Source: an uncultured Steroidobacter sp.
GTDB taxonomy: Bacteria > Pseudomonadota > Gammaproteobacteria > Steroidobacterales > Steroidobacteraceae
Reading direction: 5' to 3'
DNA: 64,000 nucleotides
NCBI GenBank assembly: GCA_946478975.1
Contig: CAMLEO010000004.1
Span: forward strand, 1 to 64,000
Of the stretch, positions 1 through 9,689 are shown one piece after another. A program made the position numbers and the translations under genes. The notes below the pieces were generated by a model, which was not told the DNA's origin, searched no databases, and was given only the letters and a program-made list of their open reading frames with translations. The number at the start of each line of letters is the position of its first letter. The stretch's first letter is position 1.

Positions 1-859
1 TGATGTGGCGCTCGACCCGCAGTTCGCGACCAATCGCACCATCTACTGGAGCTTTGCCGAGCCTCGCGGCGATGAGGGCAACGGCACTGCGCTTGCCAAA
101 GGCGTGCTCAGTGCCGATGAAACCAGCGTCGAGCAGGTCAAGGTGATTTTCCATCAGATGCCGACGTTCAAATCCAACCTGCACTTCGGCGGGCGCATCG
201 TGTTCGCGCCGGACGGCAAATTGTTCCTGACGCTCGGCGAGCGCTCGATGCCCGAATCGCGCGTGCATGCCCAGGACTTGAACAGCCATTTCGGTAAAGT
301 GATTCGTTTGAATCCCGACGGCAGCGTGCCGGCCGACAATCCCTTCGTCGGTCGCAGCGACGCCAAGCCGGAGATCTGGTCGTACGGTCATCGTAACGTC
401 CAGGCCGCGACGTTCGACGGCAAGGGCAAGCTGTGGACCATCGAGCACGGTCCTCGCGGCGGTGATGAGCTGAATCATCCGGAAGCTGGCAAAAACTACG
501 GCTGGCCCGTGATCACTTACGGCATCGAATACGCCGGGCCGAAAATCGGCGACGGCATCACCCAGAAAGAAGGCATGGAGCAGCCGGTGTACTACTGGGA
601 TCCGGTCATTGCCCCGTCCGGCATGATCGTCTACGACGGCGCGATGTTTCCGGAATGGCAAGGCAACATCTTCGTCGGCGGCATGGCGAGCATGAAGCTG
701 GTGCGCCTGAAGATGGAGAACGACAAAGTGGTCGGCGAGGAATGGCTGCTGCGCGATCGCGGCCGCGTTCGCGACGTTCGTCAGGGTCCGGACGGCGCGA
801 TCTACGTGCTGCTGGAAGCGGCGGACGGTGCCATCCTGCGCATCGCCCGCAAGAGCTGA
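1..859 (+). CDS. PQQ-dependent sugar dehydrogenase (YliI/Asd type), 5' truncated
   Basis: The open frame runs in from the left edge (codons read ...D-V-A-L-D-P from base 2), so the N-terminus is missing. The remaining ~286 residues are the C-terminal part of a six-bladed beta-propeller glucose/sorbosone dehydrogenase. Visible signatures are LHFGGRIVFAPDG, WSYGHRNVQAA, the EHGPRGGDELN motif and GKNYGWPVITYG, all typical of soluble aldose sugar dehydrogenases that use PQQ and calcium in the periplasm. The family oxidises aldoses to lactones; the substrate cannot be told here. It is convergent with the PL26-like lyase, with a hairpin between them, and may belong to the same pectin-sugar locus. 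Confidence 0.9.
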   Translation, partial: DVALDPQFATNRTIYWSFAEPRGDEGNGTALAKGVLSADETSVEQVKVIFHQMPTFKSNLHFGGRIVFAPDGKLFLTLGERSMPESRVHAQDLNSHFGKVIRLNPDGSVPADNPFVGRSDAKPEIWSYGHRNVQAATFDGKGKLWTIEHGPRGGDELNHPEAGKNYGWPVITYGIEYAGPKIGDGITQKEGMEQPVYYWDPVIAPSGMIVYDGAMFPEWQGNIFVGGMASMKLVRLKMENDKVVGEEWLLRDRGRVRDVRQGPDGAIYVLLEAADGAILRIARKS

Positions 860-877
860 GTTATCTATGAACCTCTG

Positions 878-900
878 TGGGCCTACCTAGCGTAGGCCCA
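878..900. terminator. Convergent hairpin, possible bidirectional terminator
   Basis: A perfect 9-bp inverted repeat, TGGGCCTAC (878-886) and GTAGGCCCA (892-900), with a 5-nt loop, lies between the ends of two convergent genes. The last codons of the minus-strand lyase lie inside the right arm. No strong T-run follows on either strand, so efficient intrinsic termination is uncertain. Confidence 0.5.
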
Positions 901-3607
901 TAGATGCAAACGCCAGACATTCGATCGCAGCCAGCCCCCATTGCGACGCTGAGTTGGTAGACACCCAGGCCGCTTCATCGACGGGATTCAACACGTCGTG
1001 GCCGGCGATTCGCTGCGATTCAAAGCGCTGATTCGGTCCGAAGCCGGCGCCGCCCGCATGGAACTCTTCCCAGGCTCGACGCGCGATCGCCTCATCGTGC
1101 TTGGCGTGTGCCGCGTAGGCGGTCAGGCGTGCGTGGCCTTGCTGAAGATTCAATGTTCCCAAACTCTCACCCAGCTCGGCCCGCTGTTGCTCGGCGCTGG
1201 CGTTGTACAACACGCAGTACTGCACCCATGCCCGCTCGAACTCAGGAATCGCCAGTAACTGGATCAGCTCGGCACAGACTTCCGGCAGACCGAACGCCGC
1301 ACTCAAATGCGACACGCTGACCTTCGGATCTTTGGTCACATCGAATGCGCCGGTGCGCACATTCAAACGACCGCTGCCTGTGAAAAAGCCGCGAGGTTGA
1401 GCGGCGATGGTTCGCATGCTCGCCGCCAGTCTGTCGCGCATCACTGGCGAACGCGTGCGCTCCCATTCGGTGAGCCAGGCACCGGCAATCGAACCCCAGT
1501 CAGTTCCGAAACCTAAGCGTGCGTAGTCGCCATCGGTACTTTGTTTCGGCAGGTCTCGCGCGCCAGGAAGCTTTCGTTCCGGCATGATCGTGCGCAGAGT
1601 TCGCGCTGCCTCCACCTGCTCTTTCAACAAATCGCCGACCCGCTCATCCGCGGTGAGGAAATAGTAATAGCGACGGTTCAACGCAGTGCTGATGCGCAAC
1701 TGCTTGGCGCTGCACCCCCAATGCATCACGTTGTGCCGCGAGCCCAGCGGCGCGAATCGTCCCAAGTGATGAACGTCGACCTCGCCAGTATGACGAGTCA
1801 TCGCCTCGGCGAAACGAAACACCTCCGAGCGCCCGGTGCGCAGGAAATACAGCCATAGCCAGATGTCGGTCGACAGCTCCGAGTTGTCCCACGCAAAGCC
1901 GCCCACGTCGTAACGCCACACGTGACGATCGGCATCGTACGTGTGCATCACATCGCCGTAATTCCAGAAGCCGTACCAGCCGCGCTGTTCACGCTGCTTT
2001 TGATAGAAATCGAACAGCCAGTCCAGGCGATCCTCGATCTGCGCGCGCTTTTCGTCGGTTCGTTCCGGCAGCGAAAACGTGCCGCCAAACACGCCGGCTT
2101 CATGCAGCGTCTGCGGAGTTGCAACGAGAACTGCGGGCGCACTCGCCTCGTCTGCGAGCTGAGCAAAGCGCTCGCGACTCGGCGTCGACGGTAACAGCCA
2201 CAGGCTCATCTCGCTGGTGCGAGCGACACCGAGCGGCGTGCCGAAGCCGGGCTCGTAGTCCTCGTAAGTGATATTCAAGCCTTCCAGCTGTTTGTCGTAG
2301 GTGTCCTGCCCCAGGCCGTCGTGATAGAAGCGCAAGTCCATGGGCCGCGCGTCCGGCGCCCACAGCCACATCGTGACCGTCGCTTTCTCGTGGGTCGCGC
2401 CACGAATATCCAGCTGCGCGGGATGGCTCTGCCAGAAGTTACGAATGCCGAATGCAACGCCGCCGGACGGGCCGCCGACATAGCCGAGCCCGGTCGCACG
2501 TCCACCGCGCGCAGAATCCAACCAGGCATGGCCGGCGGCGGTGCGCTTGCGAATTTGAAACGAATCTGCGGTCGGCTGCAGCAGCGTGTAATCGCCGAAT
2601 GCCGGAATGAGATCGAGCGATTTTTCGACGACCGGCGCAATTGCACCGGCCGCCTGCCCTGCGACCTGAGCCTTGCGCGCATTCACACCTGCGTCGCGCC
2701 TCAAACCTGTAAGCGTTCGCATCGCTTCACCAAATACACCGCCGCCTTCGCCGGCAAACCGAATGTGACGATCGTGCATCGGATCCGTCAGTGGCGCATC
2801 GAAGCGCAAACCGATGCCGCGAATGAAATCGCGCGACTCGTCACCATCGAAAACAAACGTGTGCATCACTCGCACGTGCTCGCCGCCGGCGTAGAAATAC
2901 AGCCGCAGCGTAAATGGCAGCCATCGACGCCCCTCGCATTGACGGTGTCGACCGGTAATCTTGATCACGGCGCGCAGTGGCCCGCCGTGCTCGAGCTCGG
3001 CCTGCTCCACTTCGCCAGTGAATGTTTCTATTTTCACCGTCGCGTCGCCGTCGTCCAGCGGTGCGTCTTGCCGAACCAGCACCAACTTTGCCGCTTGTAA
3101 CGCCGGCCGGCCGGCGCGCTGTATCGATTCAATGACTGAGTTGCCACTGCGCGGCACGCGACACACGATCACACCGGTGTCTACTTCAATGAATGAATCG
3201 TTTTGTTTGATCGACAGAACCCTCGCAGGCTTGGAAGATGCGCGGCCCGGTACGACTTCGAGCAGTTCGCTGTTCGCTTGCGTGCCAGCGGCAATCGCGT
3301 GTGCGGTCCATTTCAAAGAACCGTCGGGCCAATACGCAATCGGCCAGCTCTGCACGGGCAGCAGCTGACCTTGCTCATCACGCAGAGCGAATTGAGTATT
3401 CGCGCGATGTTTGCCTCGCGCCCAAGGCATACCCCAGGTCGTTCCAGTCGCGACCGTTGGGTTGTGACCGTCCAGCCAACGGCACCAGGTCCCTGCTGTT
3501 TGTTGCTTGATTTGTGTCGCGGCCCCGCCGCTCGCAGTGCCAGCGAGCCCGGTCGATGCCAAAGCACTGGCCGCGATGAAACTTCGTCGAGTGATCCGGT
3601 TCGACAC
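887..3607 (-). CDS. Exo-rhamnogalacturonan lyase family protein (PL26/YetA-like), Tat-exported
   Basis: The protein has about 906 residues. The GTG at 3607 is preferred because an AAGGGGG stretch lies four bases upstream and the frame then opens directly on a twin-arginine signal, ITRRSFIAASALAS; the longer frame back to 3724 adds an unlikely leader. After the signal comes the RIFT-barrel N-terminal region typical of the PcRGLX/YetA family (motifs TWGMPWARGKH and YWPDGSLKWTAHA), then a large central and C-terminal region with many Trp/Tyr residues (GWYGFWNYGDVMHTYD). Family members cleave rhamnogalacturonan I exolytically by beta-elimination; I cannot place catalytic residues. It is divergent from the TonB receptor, and GH105 and RhaM lie beyond, which fits a rhamnogalacturonan locus. 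Confidence 0.8.
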   Translation of the reverse strand: MSNRITRRSFIAASALASTGLAGTASGGAATQIKQQTAGTWCRWLDGHNPTVATGTTWGMPWARGKHRANTQFALRDEQGQLLPVQSWPIAYWPDGSLKWTAHAIAAGTQANSELLEVVPGRASSKPARVLSIKQNDSFIEVDTGVIVCRVPRSGNSVIESIQRAGRPALQAAKLVLVRQDAPLDDGDATVKIETFTGEVEQAELEHGGPLRAVIKITGRHRQCEGRRWLPFTLRLYFYAGGEHVRVMHTFVFDGDESRDFIRGIGLRFDAPLTDPMHDRHIRFAGEGGGVFGEAMRTLTGLRRDAGVNARKAQVAGQAAGAIAPVVEKSLDLIPAFGDYTLLQPTADSFQIRKRTAAGHAWLDSARGGRATGLGYVGGPSGGVAFGIRNFWQSHPAQLDIRGATHEKATVTMWLWAPDARPMDLRFYHDGLGQDTYDKQLEGLNITYEDYEPGFGTPLGVARTSEMSLWLLPSTPSRERFAQLADEASAPAVLVATPQTLHEAGVFGGTFSLPERTDEKRAQIEDRLDWLFDFYQKQREQRGWYGFWNYGDVMHTYDADRHVWRYDVGGFAWDNSELSTDIWLWLYFLRTGRSEVFRFAEAMTRHTGEVDVHHLGRFAPLGSRHNVMHWGCSAKQLRISTALNRRYYYFLTADERVGDLLKEQVEAARTLRTIMPERKLPGARDLPKQSTDGDYARLGFGTDWGSIAGAWLTEWERTRSPVMRDRLAASMRTIAAQPRGFFTGSGRLNVRTGAFDVTKDPKVSVSHLSAAFGLPEVCAELIQLLAIPEFERAWVQYCVLYNASAEQQRAELGESLGTLNLQQGHARLTAYAAHAKHDEAIARRAWEEFHAGGAGFGPNQRFESQRIAGHDVLNPVDEAAWVSTNSASQWGLAAIECLAFASMGLR

Positions 3608-3682
3608 CTGTCCCCCTTGAGCTGCGCCCGCCATGCAGTTGCTTGCGACTGAAAATGACCGTACCGAGGGCAATTTTGCAGC

Positions 3683-3739
3683 GCAAATTCGTTCAAACAG
3701 ACAAATAATTGCAAATTCGATCAAAATAGAGCAAATATT
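3683..3739. repeat. Tandem imperfect direct repeat in divergent promoter
   Basis: Two abutting copies, 3683-3710 and 3711-3739, both begin GCAAATTCG, continue with TCAAA, and end with CAAAT-A-TT. The stretch is AT-rich in an otherwise GC-rich region. It lies between the minus-strand PL26-like lyase and the plus-strand TonB receptor. The position suggests an operator or activator site for the pectin locus; no regulator gene is adjacent. Confidence 0.5.
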
Positions 3740-3877
3740 AGCGGTCGGCTAGTGCGGCGCATCGGCCGGGTTGTTACCGGTGTCAGCGCCGCCCGCACGA
3801 CATTGAACGAGTACATCGAGCTGCCGGACCGTCCGCGGGCACCGGCAAGTGCGAACACATTTCGGATTGGGGGATTC

Positions 3878-6664
3878 ATGAGCAATTCTTACGGACGCGT
3901 CCGCTCGGGCTCCATCTCGCGTGCGGTGGCTGCTGCCCTGTTACTGGCTCAGGGGGCCATGATTCAGCAGGTGTATGCCGCCGACGCCAAGTCGACGGAG
4001 CTGGAAGAAGTCATCGTCACCGGCATTCGCGCCGGCCTGCGCTCTTCGATGGAGGTGAAGCGCGAAGCCATTCAAGTCGTGGACGCGATCTCCGCCGAAG
4101 ACATCGGCGACTTTCCCGACAAGAACCTCGGCGAAGCGCTCCAGCGCATCACCGGCGTGCAGATCAGCAGACAGGACGGCGAAGGCCGAGGCGTCAGCAT
4201 TCGCGGTGCCGAGCCGGGCCTCAATCGTGTGGAAATCAACGGCGTTACCGCGCTGTCGCTGACGGTCGGCGGCGGACGCGATGTGGACTTTCGCGACCTG
4301 CCGGTCGAGTTCGTATCGCGGCTGGAAGTTTATAAATCGTCGACGCCCGAGATGACCGAAGGCGGCGTCGGCGGCACCGTGCGCGTGGTCACTCGCCGCC
4401 CGCTCGACAATCCCGAACCGTATCTGGCGGGCTCGGCGCAGGGTGTCTACAGCAACCTGGCCGACGCATACGACCCGAAGTTCGCGCTCATCGGCAGCCG
4501 CACGTTCCTGGACAACAGACTCGGCGTGCTCGTCGCCGGCACGTATGAAGAACGTCACCTGGACAGTCACAACGCACGCACCACGGGTTGGCTGCGACGT
4601 GCACCGACTGCGACCGGCGCGGGAGCGACGCCGGGCCGGGGCACCGATATCAACAGCGACGGCACGCTGGATTGGATCCCGGAAATCCCCCGCTACATCA
4701 TCGATCGCCGCGTGACCAAGCGTCCGACGCTGATGAGCATCGTCGAGTGGGCCCCGGCCGATTCCGTGAAACTCTATGCCGAAGGGACTTATGCCAAAGG
4801 CAAGGAAGAAGTCAGCAGCATGCTGATGCAGTTGGGCGCCGCGTCCGGTTTGATCGACTATGCAAACAGCACTGTCGGCCCGGACAACACGGCTCAACAC
4901 CTGGAAGTAGTCAGCAGCTCCGCGTTTCCAATCGACCTCGCCTATCGCAACATCAATGGCTCGCTGGAGCGCGAGCAGTACACCACGGCGCTCGGCGGCA
5001 GCTGGGAGGTCGGCCAGTTCAAGCTCGACGGCCGCGTGACGTACGCGTCGGCCGAAGTTCAGAACGACGAGAAAAACTCGACCGCGACCATCTTCGGAGT
5101 GCCGCGCGCCGTCATCGATTACAACAACGGCCAGCGCGCGCCGAATATTTCGTTTCCTGGCCTGGACACGACCACCGGTCAATTGGTGAACAACCTGGCC
5201 GCGGTGTTCAATCCACGTAACAACTCGCAGGACGAAACCAGCGCGCAGTTCAACGTAGAGTACAAGCCGGAAAGCAACTGGCTGACGTCGATCAAGAGCG
5301 GCATCGACGTCCGCGAGCTGAACATGGACAGCCTGCTGTACCAGCGCACCATCCAGATCAGCAGTCGGACGCCGACGCCGGCCAGCTCCGGAGCGACGGT
5401 CACCGTGGCCGCCCCGCAATCGACGATTGCAAACATCGTGGACAGCTATTCGGGCGTCAACGACGTGGGCTTCTTTCATACCGGTGACTTGGGCTTTGGC
5501 GGCGGCCTGCGTTATTGGAACGACAACGGCGATGCCACTTACAACGCCACCATCGCGGCTGCCGGCCTCGGCCCGATGGACGTGTATGCGCGCAATCCCA
5601 ACACGCGCACCAACAACAGCTATCAAAATTTTCTCGACACCTGGAAGGTCGAAGAAAAGACGCGCGCCGCCTATGTACAGAGCTCGTTCGAGTTCCGCGA
5701 TCTGCCGGTGCCGATCAGCGGCACCTTCGGCGTTCGTTACGTCGATACCGAAACGCTTTCGAGCGGCTTCAATCGCATCCTGACCGCGACCGATGCGCTG
5801 TTCCCGCGAGCATCTAAAGAAGGCGGCTACACCAAGTGGCTGCCGTCGTTGAACCTGCGCTTCGATCTCACCGACGACCTGGTCGGACGCATGACAGCCG
5901 GCAAAGTGCTCGCGCGCCCCAATCCGAGCCAACTCGCGTTTCGCCGTTCGCTCGACAGCGTGGGTTTCACGGGTTCGCGCGGCAATCCGGACCTGAAGCC
6001 TTACGAAGCCACTCAATACGACCTGGGCCTGGAGTGGTACTTCTCGGACGACGGTTATGTGTCCGGCGCCTTGTTCCGCAAAGAGATCTCGTCGTTCGTG
6101 ACCAACACGTCACAACGCGAGGAGTTCGACGGCACGCCGGGCAACGGCGATTCGAACGACTACACCGTGAGCATTCCGATCAACGGCGATTCCAAGGTGA
6201 CGGTCAACGGCATCGAAGCCGGCGCGCAATACGCGTTCGATTTCCTGCCGCATCCGTTCAATGGTTTCGGCGCGCTGGCCAACGTGACCTATCAGGACGC
6301 TGACGGCTACAAGAACCAGAATCCGGTCACCGGCCAGATGATGCCGTTCCCCGGCTTGTCAAAACTAAGCTACAACTATTCGCTGTACTACGAAAACGAG
6401 CGCTTCAGCGTGCGGGCTTCTTACAACTGGCGCGAGAAGTGGCTGGTGAATCCGCTCGGACGCGGCTCGCTGCCCGAGTACACCGAAGATTTCGGCTCGC
6501 TCGACGGCTCGATCAGTGTCACCATCATTCCCGACGTCACGGTGTTCCTCGAAGCCATCAACCTGCTGGACGACGACCGCATCGAGAACAACAGCACGTA
6601 TCGCCGCATCGGCAACGAAACTTACGGACAGCGTTACTTCCTGGGAGTGCGCGCCAAGCTATGA
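3878..6664 (+). CDS. TonB-dependent receptor (Xanthomonas/Caulobacter type)
   Basis: Outer-membrane active transporter of 928 residues. The ATG at 3878 is chosen over the frame opening at 3752 because it starts a normal signal peptide (MSNSYGRV..., hydrophobic AVAAALLLAQGAM, cleavage near YAADA). The mature N-terminus carries a TonB box-like EEVIVTGIR, then a plug domain (EDIGDFPDKNLGEALQRITG, VSIRGAEPGLNRV) and a 22-strand-type barrel, ending in the aromatic terminus YGQRYFLGVRAKL. The receptor presumably imports rhamnogalacturonan-derived oligosaccharides, because it sits between a lyase and the rhaM-GH105-symporter operon. The ligand is inferred from context only. Confidence 0.92.
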   Translation: MSNSYGRVRSGSISRAVAAALLLAQGAMIQQVYAADAKSTELEEVIVTGIRAGLRSSMEVKREAIQVVDAISAEDIGDFPDKNLGEALQRITGVQISRQDGEGRGVSIRGAEPGLNRVEINGVTALSLTVGGGRDVDFRDLPVEFVSRLEVYKSSTPEMTEGGVGGTVRVVTRRPLDNPEPYLAGSAQGVYSNLADAYDPKFALIGSRTFLDNRLGVLVAGTYEERHLDSHNARTTGWLRRAPTATGAGATPGRGTDINSDGTLDWIPEIPRYIIDRRVTKRPTLMSIVEWAPADSVKLYAEGTYAKGKEEVSSMLMQLGAASGLIDYANSTVGPDNTAQHLEVVSSSAFPIDLAYRNINGSLEREQYTTALGGSWEVGQFKLDGRVTYASAEVQNDEKNSTATIFGVPRAVIDYNNGQRAPNISFPGLDTTTGQLVNNLAAVFNPRNNSQDETSAQFNVEYKPESNWLTSIKSGIDVRELNMDSLLYQRTIQISSRTPTPASSGATVTVAAPQSTIANIVDSYSGVNDVGFFHTGDLGFGGGLRYWNDNGDATYNATIAAAGLGPMDVYARNPNTRTNNSYQNFLDTWKVEEKTRAAYVQSSFEFRDLPVPISGTFGVRYVDTETLSSGFNRILTATDALFPRASKEGGYTKWLPSLNLRFDLTDDLVGRMTAGKVLARPNPSQLAFRRSLDSVGFTGSRGNPDLKPYEATQYDLGLEWYFSDDGYVSGALFRKEISSFVTNTSQREEFDGTPGNGDSNDYTVSIPINGDSKVTVNGIEAGAQYAFDFLPHPFNGFGALANVTYQDADGYKNQNPVTGQMMPFPGLSKLSYNYSLYYENERFSVRASYNWREKWLVNPLGRGSLPEYTEDFGSLDGSISVTIIPDVTVFLEAINLLDDDRIENNSTYRRIGNETYGQRYFLGVRAKL

Positions 6665-6688
6665 CCCGCTTGCCATGACCCGTCTGCT

Positions 6689-7003
6689 ATGACTACTCAC
6701 GCATTTCGCATGCAACTCAAACCCGGCATGGCGGCGGAATATCGCCGCCGCCATGACGAGATCTGGCCGGAGCTCGCGCAGGCGCTGCGCGAGGCCGGCA
6801 TCTACGACTATTCGATCTTCCTGGATCCGACCACGCTGCATTTGTTTGCGGTGCTGAAGCTGCGCCCCAACGACCGGCGCGAACAGCTGCCGCAGCTGCC
6901 GGTGATGCGCCGCTGGTGGGCGTACATGGCGGATATCATGGAGACCAACCCCGATCAGCGGCCGCGCGAATGGCCGCTGGAGCCGATGTTTCATTTGGAA
7001 TGA
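6689..7003 (+). CDS. rhaM: L-rhamnose mutarotase
   Basis: Small protein of 104 residues that matches the family length. It interconverts alpha and beta anomers of L-rhamnose. Family features seen are the N-terminal [23 protein letters not shown] (His and Glu of the active cleft), the SIFLDP strand, and the C-terminal [20 protein letters not shown] signature. It lies 24 bp after the receptor and just before GH105, so rhamnose released from rhamnogalacturonan is a logical substrate. No rhamnose kinase, isomerase or dehydrogenase is present in the window. Confidence 0.93.
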   Translation: MTTHAFRMQLKPGMAAEYRRRHDEIWPELAQALREAGIYDYSIFLDPTTLHLFAVLKLRPNDRREQLPQLPVMRRWWAYMADIMETNPDQRPREWPLEPMFHLE

Positions 7004-7017
7004 AGGAGACTGTTCTC

Positions 7018-8139
7018 GTGCCCGATCGCGTTCAAGACATCAGCGCCGCACAGATCCATGCCACGGAAATCCACAATGTCGTGCGGCGGCTGATCTCCAA
7101 CCTCGTAGACATCAAAGATGCCTCGGGCGAGTTTCTGTTGCGGCTCGACGATGGCCGCGTCATCGACACCAAAGGCTGGAACGACTGGGAATGGACGCAC
7201 GGCATCGGCCTGTACGGCATTCATCAGTACTACGCGCTGACAGGCGAGAAGCGCTGCCTGCAGATCATTCAAGATTGGTTCCGCGATCGCTTCCGCGCCG
7301 GCACGCCGACCAAGAACGTGAACACCATGGCGCCGTTCCTCACGCTCGCGAATCTTTACGAGGAATATCGCGACAGCACTTACCTGCCCTATCTCGACAC
7401 CTGGGCCGAGTGGGTCATGCACGACATGCCGCGCACCGAAGAAGGCGGCCTGCAGCACATTGTTTTCAACTCCGAGAATCCGCAGCAGCTGTGGGACGAC
7501 ACGTTGATGATGTCCGTGCTGCCGCTGGCTCGCATCGGCCAGGTGCTCGGGCGGCCGCAATACCTGGAAGAAGCACGGCGGCAGTTCATGCTGCACGTCA
7601 AATATTTGCAGGACAGCCGCACCGGCCTGTGGTTTCACGGCTGGACATTCGATGGCCGGCACAACTTCGCTAAAGCGCTCTGGGCCCGCGGCAACAGCTG
7701 GGTGACGATCGCCATTCCCGAATTCATCGAAATGCTCAACCTGCCGCCCGGCGACGGCTTGCGTGAGTTCCTGTTGGGCACGCTTGCCGCACAAGTGCGC
7801 ACCCTGGCGAAACATCAGGACGCGAGCGGCTTGTGGCACACGCTGATCGACGATCCGAAGTCATATCTGGAAGCGTCGGCCACCGCGGGATTTGCTTACG
7901 GGATTTTGAAGTCGGTGCGCAAGCGATATCTGCCAGCGAAGTATGCCGAAGTCGGCCTGCGGGCCGTGCAAGGCGTGCTGAACAACATCGGCGAGGACGG
8001 CGAGCTGAAGAATGTTTCTTTCGGCACCGCCATGGGCTCGGACCTGGACTTCTACCGCAAGATCCCGCTGACCTCGATGCCGTACGGCCAGTCGATGGCG
8101 ATGCTCGCGCTGTGTGAATTGCTCCGCAGCCGCATCTAG
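7018..8139 (+). CDS. Unsaturated rhamnogalacturonyl hydrolase (GH105, YteR/RhiN-like)
   Basis: Cytoplasmic (alpha/alpha)6-barrel enzyme of about 373 residues that removes the 4,5-unsaturated galacturonic acid left by rhamnogalacturonan lyases. Motifs: DWEWTHGIGLYG near the N-terminus, FLTLANLYEEY, the LWDDTLMM segment (Asp proposed as catalytic in YteR-type enzymes), WFHGWTFDGRHNFAKALWARGNSW and LTSMPYGQSMAM at the end. The GTG at 7018 is preferred because AAGGAG lies nine bases upstream; an in-frame ATG at 7000 overlapping the rhaM stop is the alternative. The next gene, a sugar symporter, starts two bases after the stop, so the three genes form an operon. Confidence 0.9.
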   Translation: MPDRVQDISAAQIHATEIHNVVRRLISNLVDIKDASGEFLLRLDDGRVIDTKGWNDWEWTHGIGLYGIHQYYALTGEKRCLQIIQDWFRDRFRAGTPTKNVNTMAPFLTLANLYEEYRDSTYLPYLDTWAEWVMHDMPRTEEGGLQHIVFNSENPQQLWDDTLMMSVLPLARIGQVLGRPQYLEEARRQFMLHVKYLQDSRTGLWFHGWTFDGRHNFAKALWARGNSWVTIAIPEFIEMLNLPPGDGLREFLLGTLAAQVRTLAKHQDASGLWHTLIDDPKSYLEASATAGFAYGILKSVRKRYLPAKYAEVGLRAVQGVLNNIGEDGELKNVSFGTAMGSDLDFYRKIPLTSMPYGQSMAMLALCELLRSRI

Positions 8140-8141
8140 TC

Positions 8142-9689
8142 ATGACGGCACGCACGGTTCGATTCGGCCACTACCTCGCCTACGGCTCCAACGATTTCCT
8201 GGGCGCCGGGGCGATGGCCGTGATCAGCGGCTGGATCCTGTTTTTCTACACCACGTTTTGTGGTTTGACCGCCGTGCAGGCGGCCGCGATCTTTGCCATC
8301 GCCAGGATGTTCGACGCGGTGGCAAGCCCCCTGATCGGATTCGTATCCGATCACTTCCACCGCACGCGTGCGGGGCGCCGATTCGGTCGGCGCCGATTTT
8401 TTATTCTCCTGGCCGTGCCGCTGCTGCCCAGCTTTGCGCTGATGTGGATCGACGGCATGACCTTCTGGTACTACCTGGTCACGTATGTGTTCTTCGAAGT
8501 CGTGTATGCGATGGAGTTGATCCCCTACGAAACGCTCGCCGCGGAAATGTCCTCGGACTATCGCGTGAAGGCCAAGTTTGCCGGCGCGCGCATCCTGTTC
8601 GGCCAGGTGTCCGCGATTCTCGCCGGCGTGCTGCCCGGACGCATCATCGAAGCGTTCGGCAAGAACTCGGCCGAAACATTCTTTTATCTCGGCGTGATCT
8701 TCTCGGTGATTTTCATGCTGGTGGCGCTGGCGGTGTTCACGTTCACTTGGGAGCGGCCGCGCGAGGAGATCGAAAGCATTGCGGCTGAACAGGGCGATTC
8801 GTCGGCACTGAGCCGCTTCAAACAACTGTATCGTGACTTGTTCGCCACGCTGCGGATCCGCGCGTTCCGTTTGCATCTTGGCATGTACCTCGGCGGTTAC
8901 ATCAGCCAGGACATCTTCAACGCGGCGTTCACTTACTTCGTGGTCTTCGCGCTCGGCAGCACGATGGTGATGGCCTCAAACTTCATGGGCACGATGGCGT
9001 TCGCTCAGCTGATCGCCGTGGCCGTGTTCATTCCCATGTGCCTGCGCCTGCACCCTGCTCCGTCCTATCGCATCGCTGTCGGGCTGTACGCCACCGCCGT
9101 GCTTGGTTTTCTAACGATCTATCTGTTGCAGCCCGCGCCCACCTGGTGGGCGTATGTTCCCGTGGTGATCGCCGGGCTCGGTCGCGGCGGGCTCAATTAC
9201 ATTCCCTGGAGCACCTACAACTACATGGCCGACGTCGACGAAATCGTCACTGGCCGCCGCCGCGAAGGTGCGTTCGCGGGCGTGATGACGTTCATTCGCA
9301 AGTTCTCGCAGGCGATTGCAGTGATGGGCGTCGGCATGCTGCTGGAGACCGGCGGCCTGGTCTCCGGCAACACCACTCAATCTGCGGACGCTGTGCGCAC
9401 CATCCTGCTCGTGATGACGCTCGGCACGCTGACGATGCTCGCGATCGGCTGGGTGGTCTCGTTACGATTCCGGCTCGATCGCAATACTCACGAAGTGTTG
9501 ATGAATGAGATCCGACGCTTCAAAGAACAGCCGGGCTCGGTCCCCGACGCGGACAGCCGCCGCATCGTCGAGGACCTCTCCGGCTGGCGTTACGAACAGC
9601 TGTGGGGCCGCGCTAGAGACCAAAAAGCTGACGGGCATTACCCGAAAGAATCTTGTTCGTCTCCTCCGCCGTCAGGCCCAGCCGCTTGA
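8142..9689 (+). CDS. MFS sugar:cation symporter (GPH/MelB-like)
   Basis: Integral inner-membrane transporter of 515 residues with about 12 hydrophobic segments. GPH-family traits are the N-terminal YGSNDFLGAGAMAV, the ARMFDAVASPLIGFVSDHF loop, the Arg-rich RTRAGRRFGRRRFF, and DEIVTGRRREGAFAGVMTF in the second half. It probably carries unsaturated or saturated rhamnogalacturonan disaccharides released by the neighbouring enzymes. The protein should end near GWRYEQLWGR; the last ~25 residues instead run antisense through the end of the convergent amidohydrolase (77-bp overlap). A TAG lies just out of frame after CTGTGGGGCCGCGC, so a short GC slippage may have extended the reading frame. Confidence 0.88.
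   Translation: MTARTVRFGHYLAYGSNDFLGAGAMAVISGWILFFYTTFCGLTAVQAAAIFAIARMFDAVASPLIGFVSDHFHRTRAGRRFGRRRFFILLAVPLLPSFALMWIDGMTFWYYLVTYVFFEVVYAMELIPYETLAAEMSSDYRVKAKFAGARILFGQVSAILAGVLPGRIIEAFGKNSAETFFYLGVIFSVIFMLVALAVFTFTWERPREEIESIAAEQGDSSALSRFKQLYRDLFATLRIRAFRLHLGMYLGGYISQDIFNAAFTYFVVFALGSTMVMASNFMGTMAFAQLIAVAVFIPMCLRLHPAPSYRIAVGLYATAVLGFLTIYLLQPAPTWWAYVPVVIAGLGRGGLNYIPWSTYNYMADVDEIVTGRRREGAFAGVMTFIRKFSQAIAVMGVGMLLETGGLVSGNTTQSADAVRTILLVMTLGTLTMLAIGWVVSLRFRLDRNTHEVLMNEIRRFKEQPGSVPDADSRRIVEDLSGWRYEQLWGRARDQKADGHYPKESCSSPPPSGPAA

Noticed and set aside
3941..6016. 691-codon open frame antisense to the TonB receptor
   Set aside because: Composition is Arg/Ala/Val-rich with no recognisable domain, and it mirrors a clear receptor gene; a GC-rich shadow frame.
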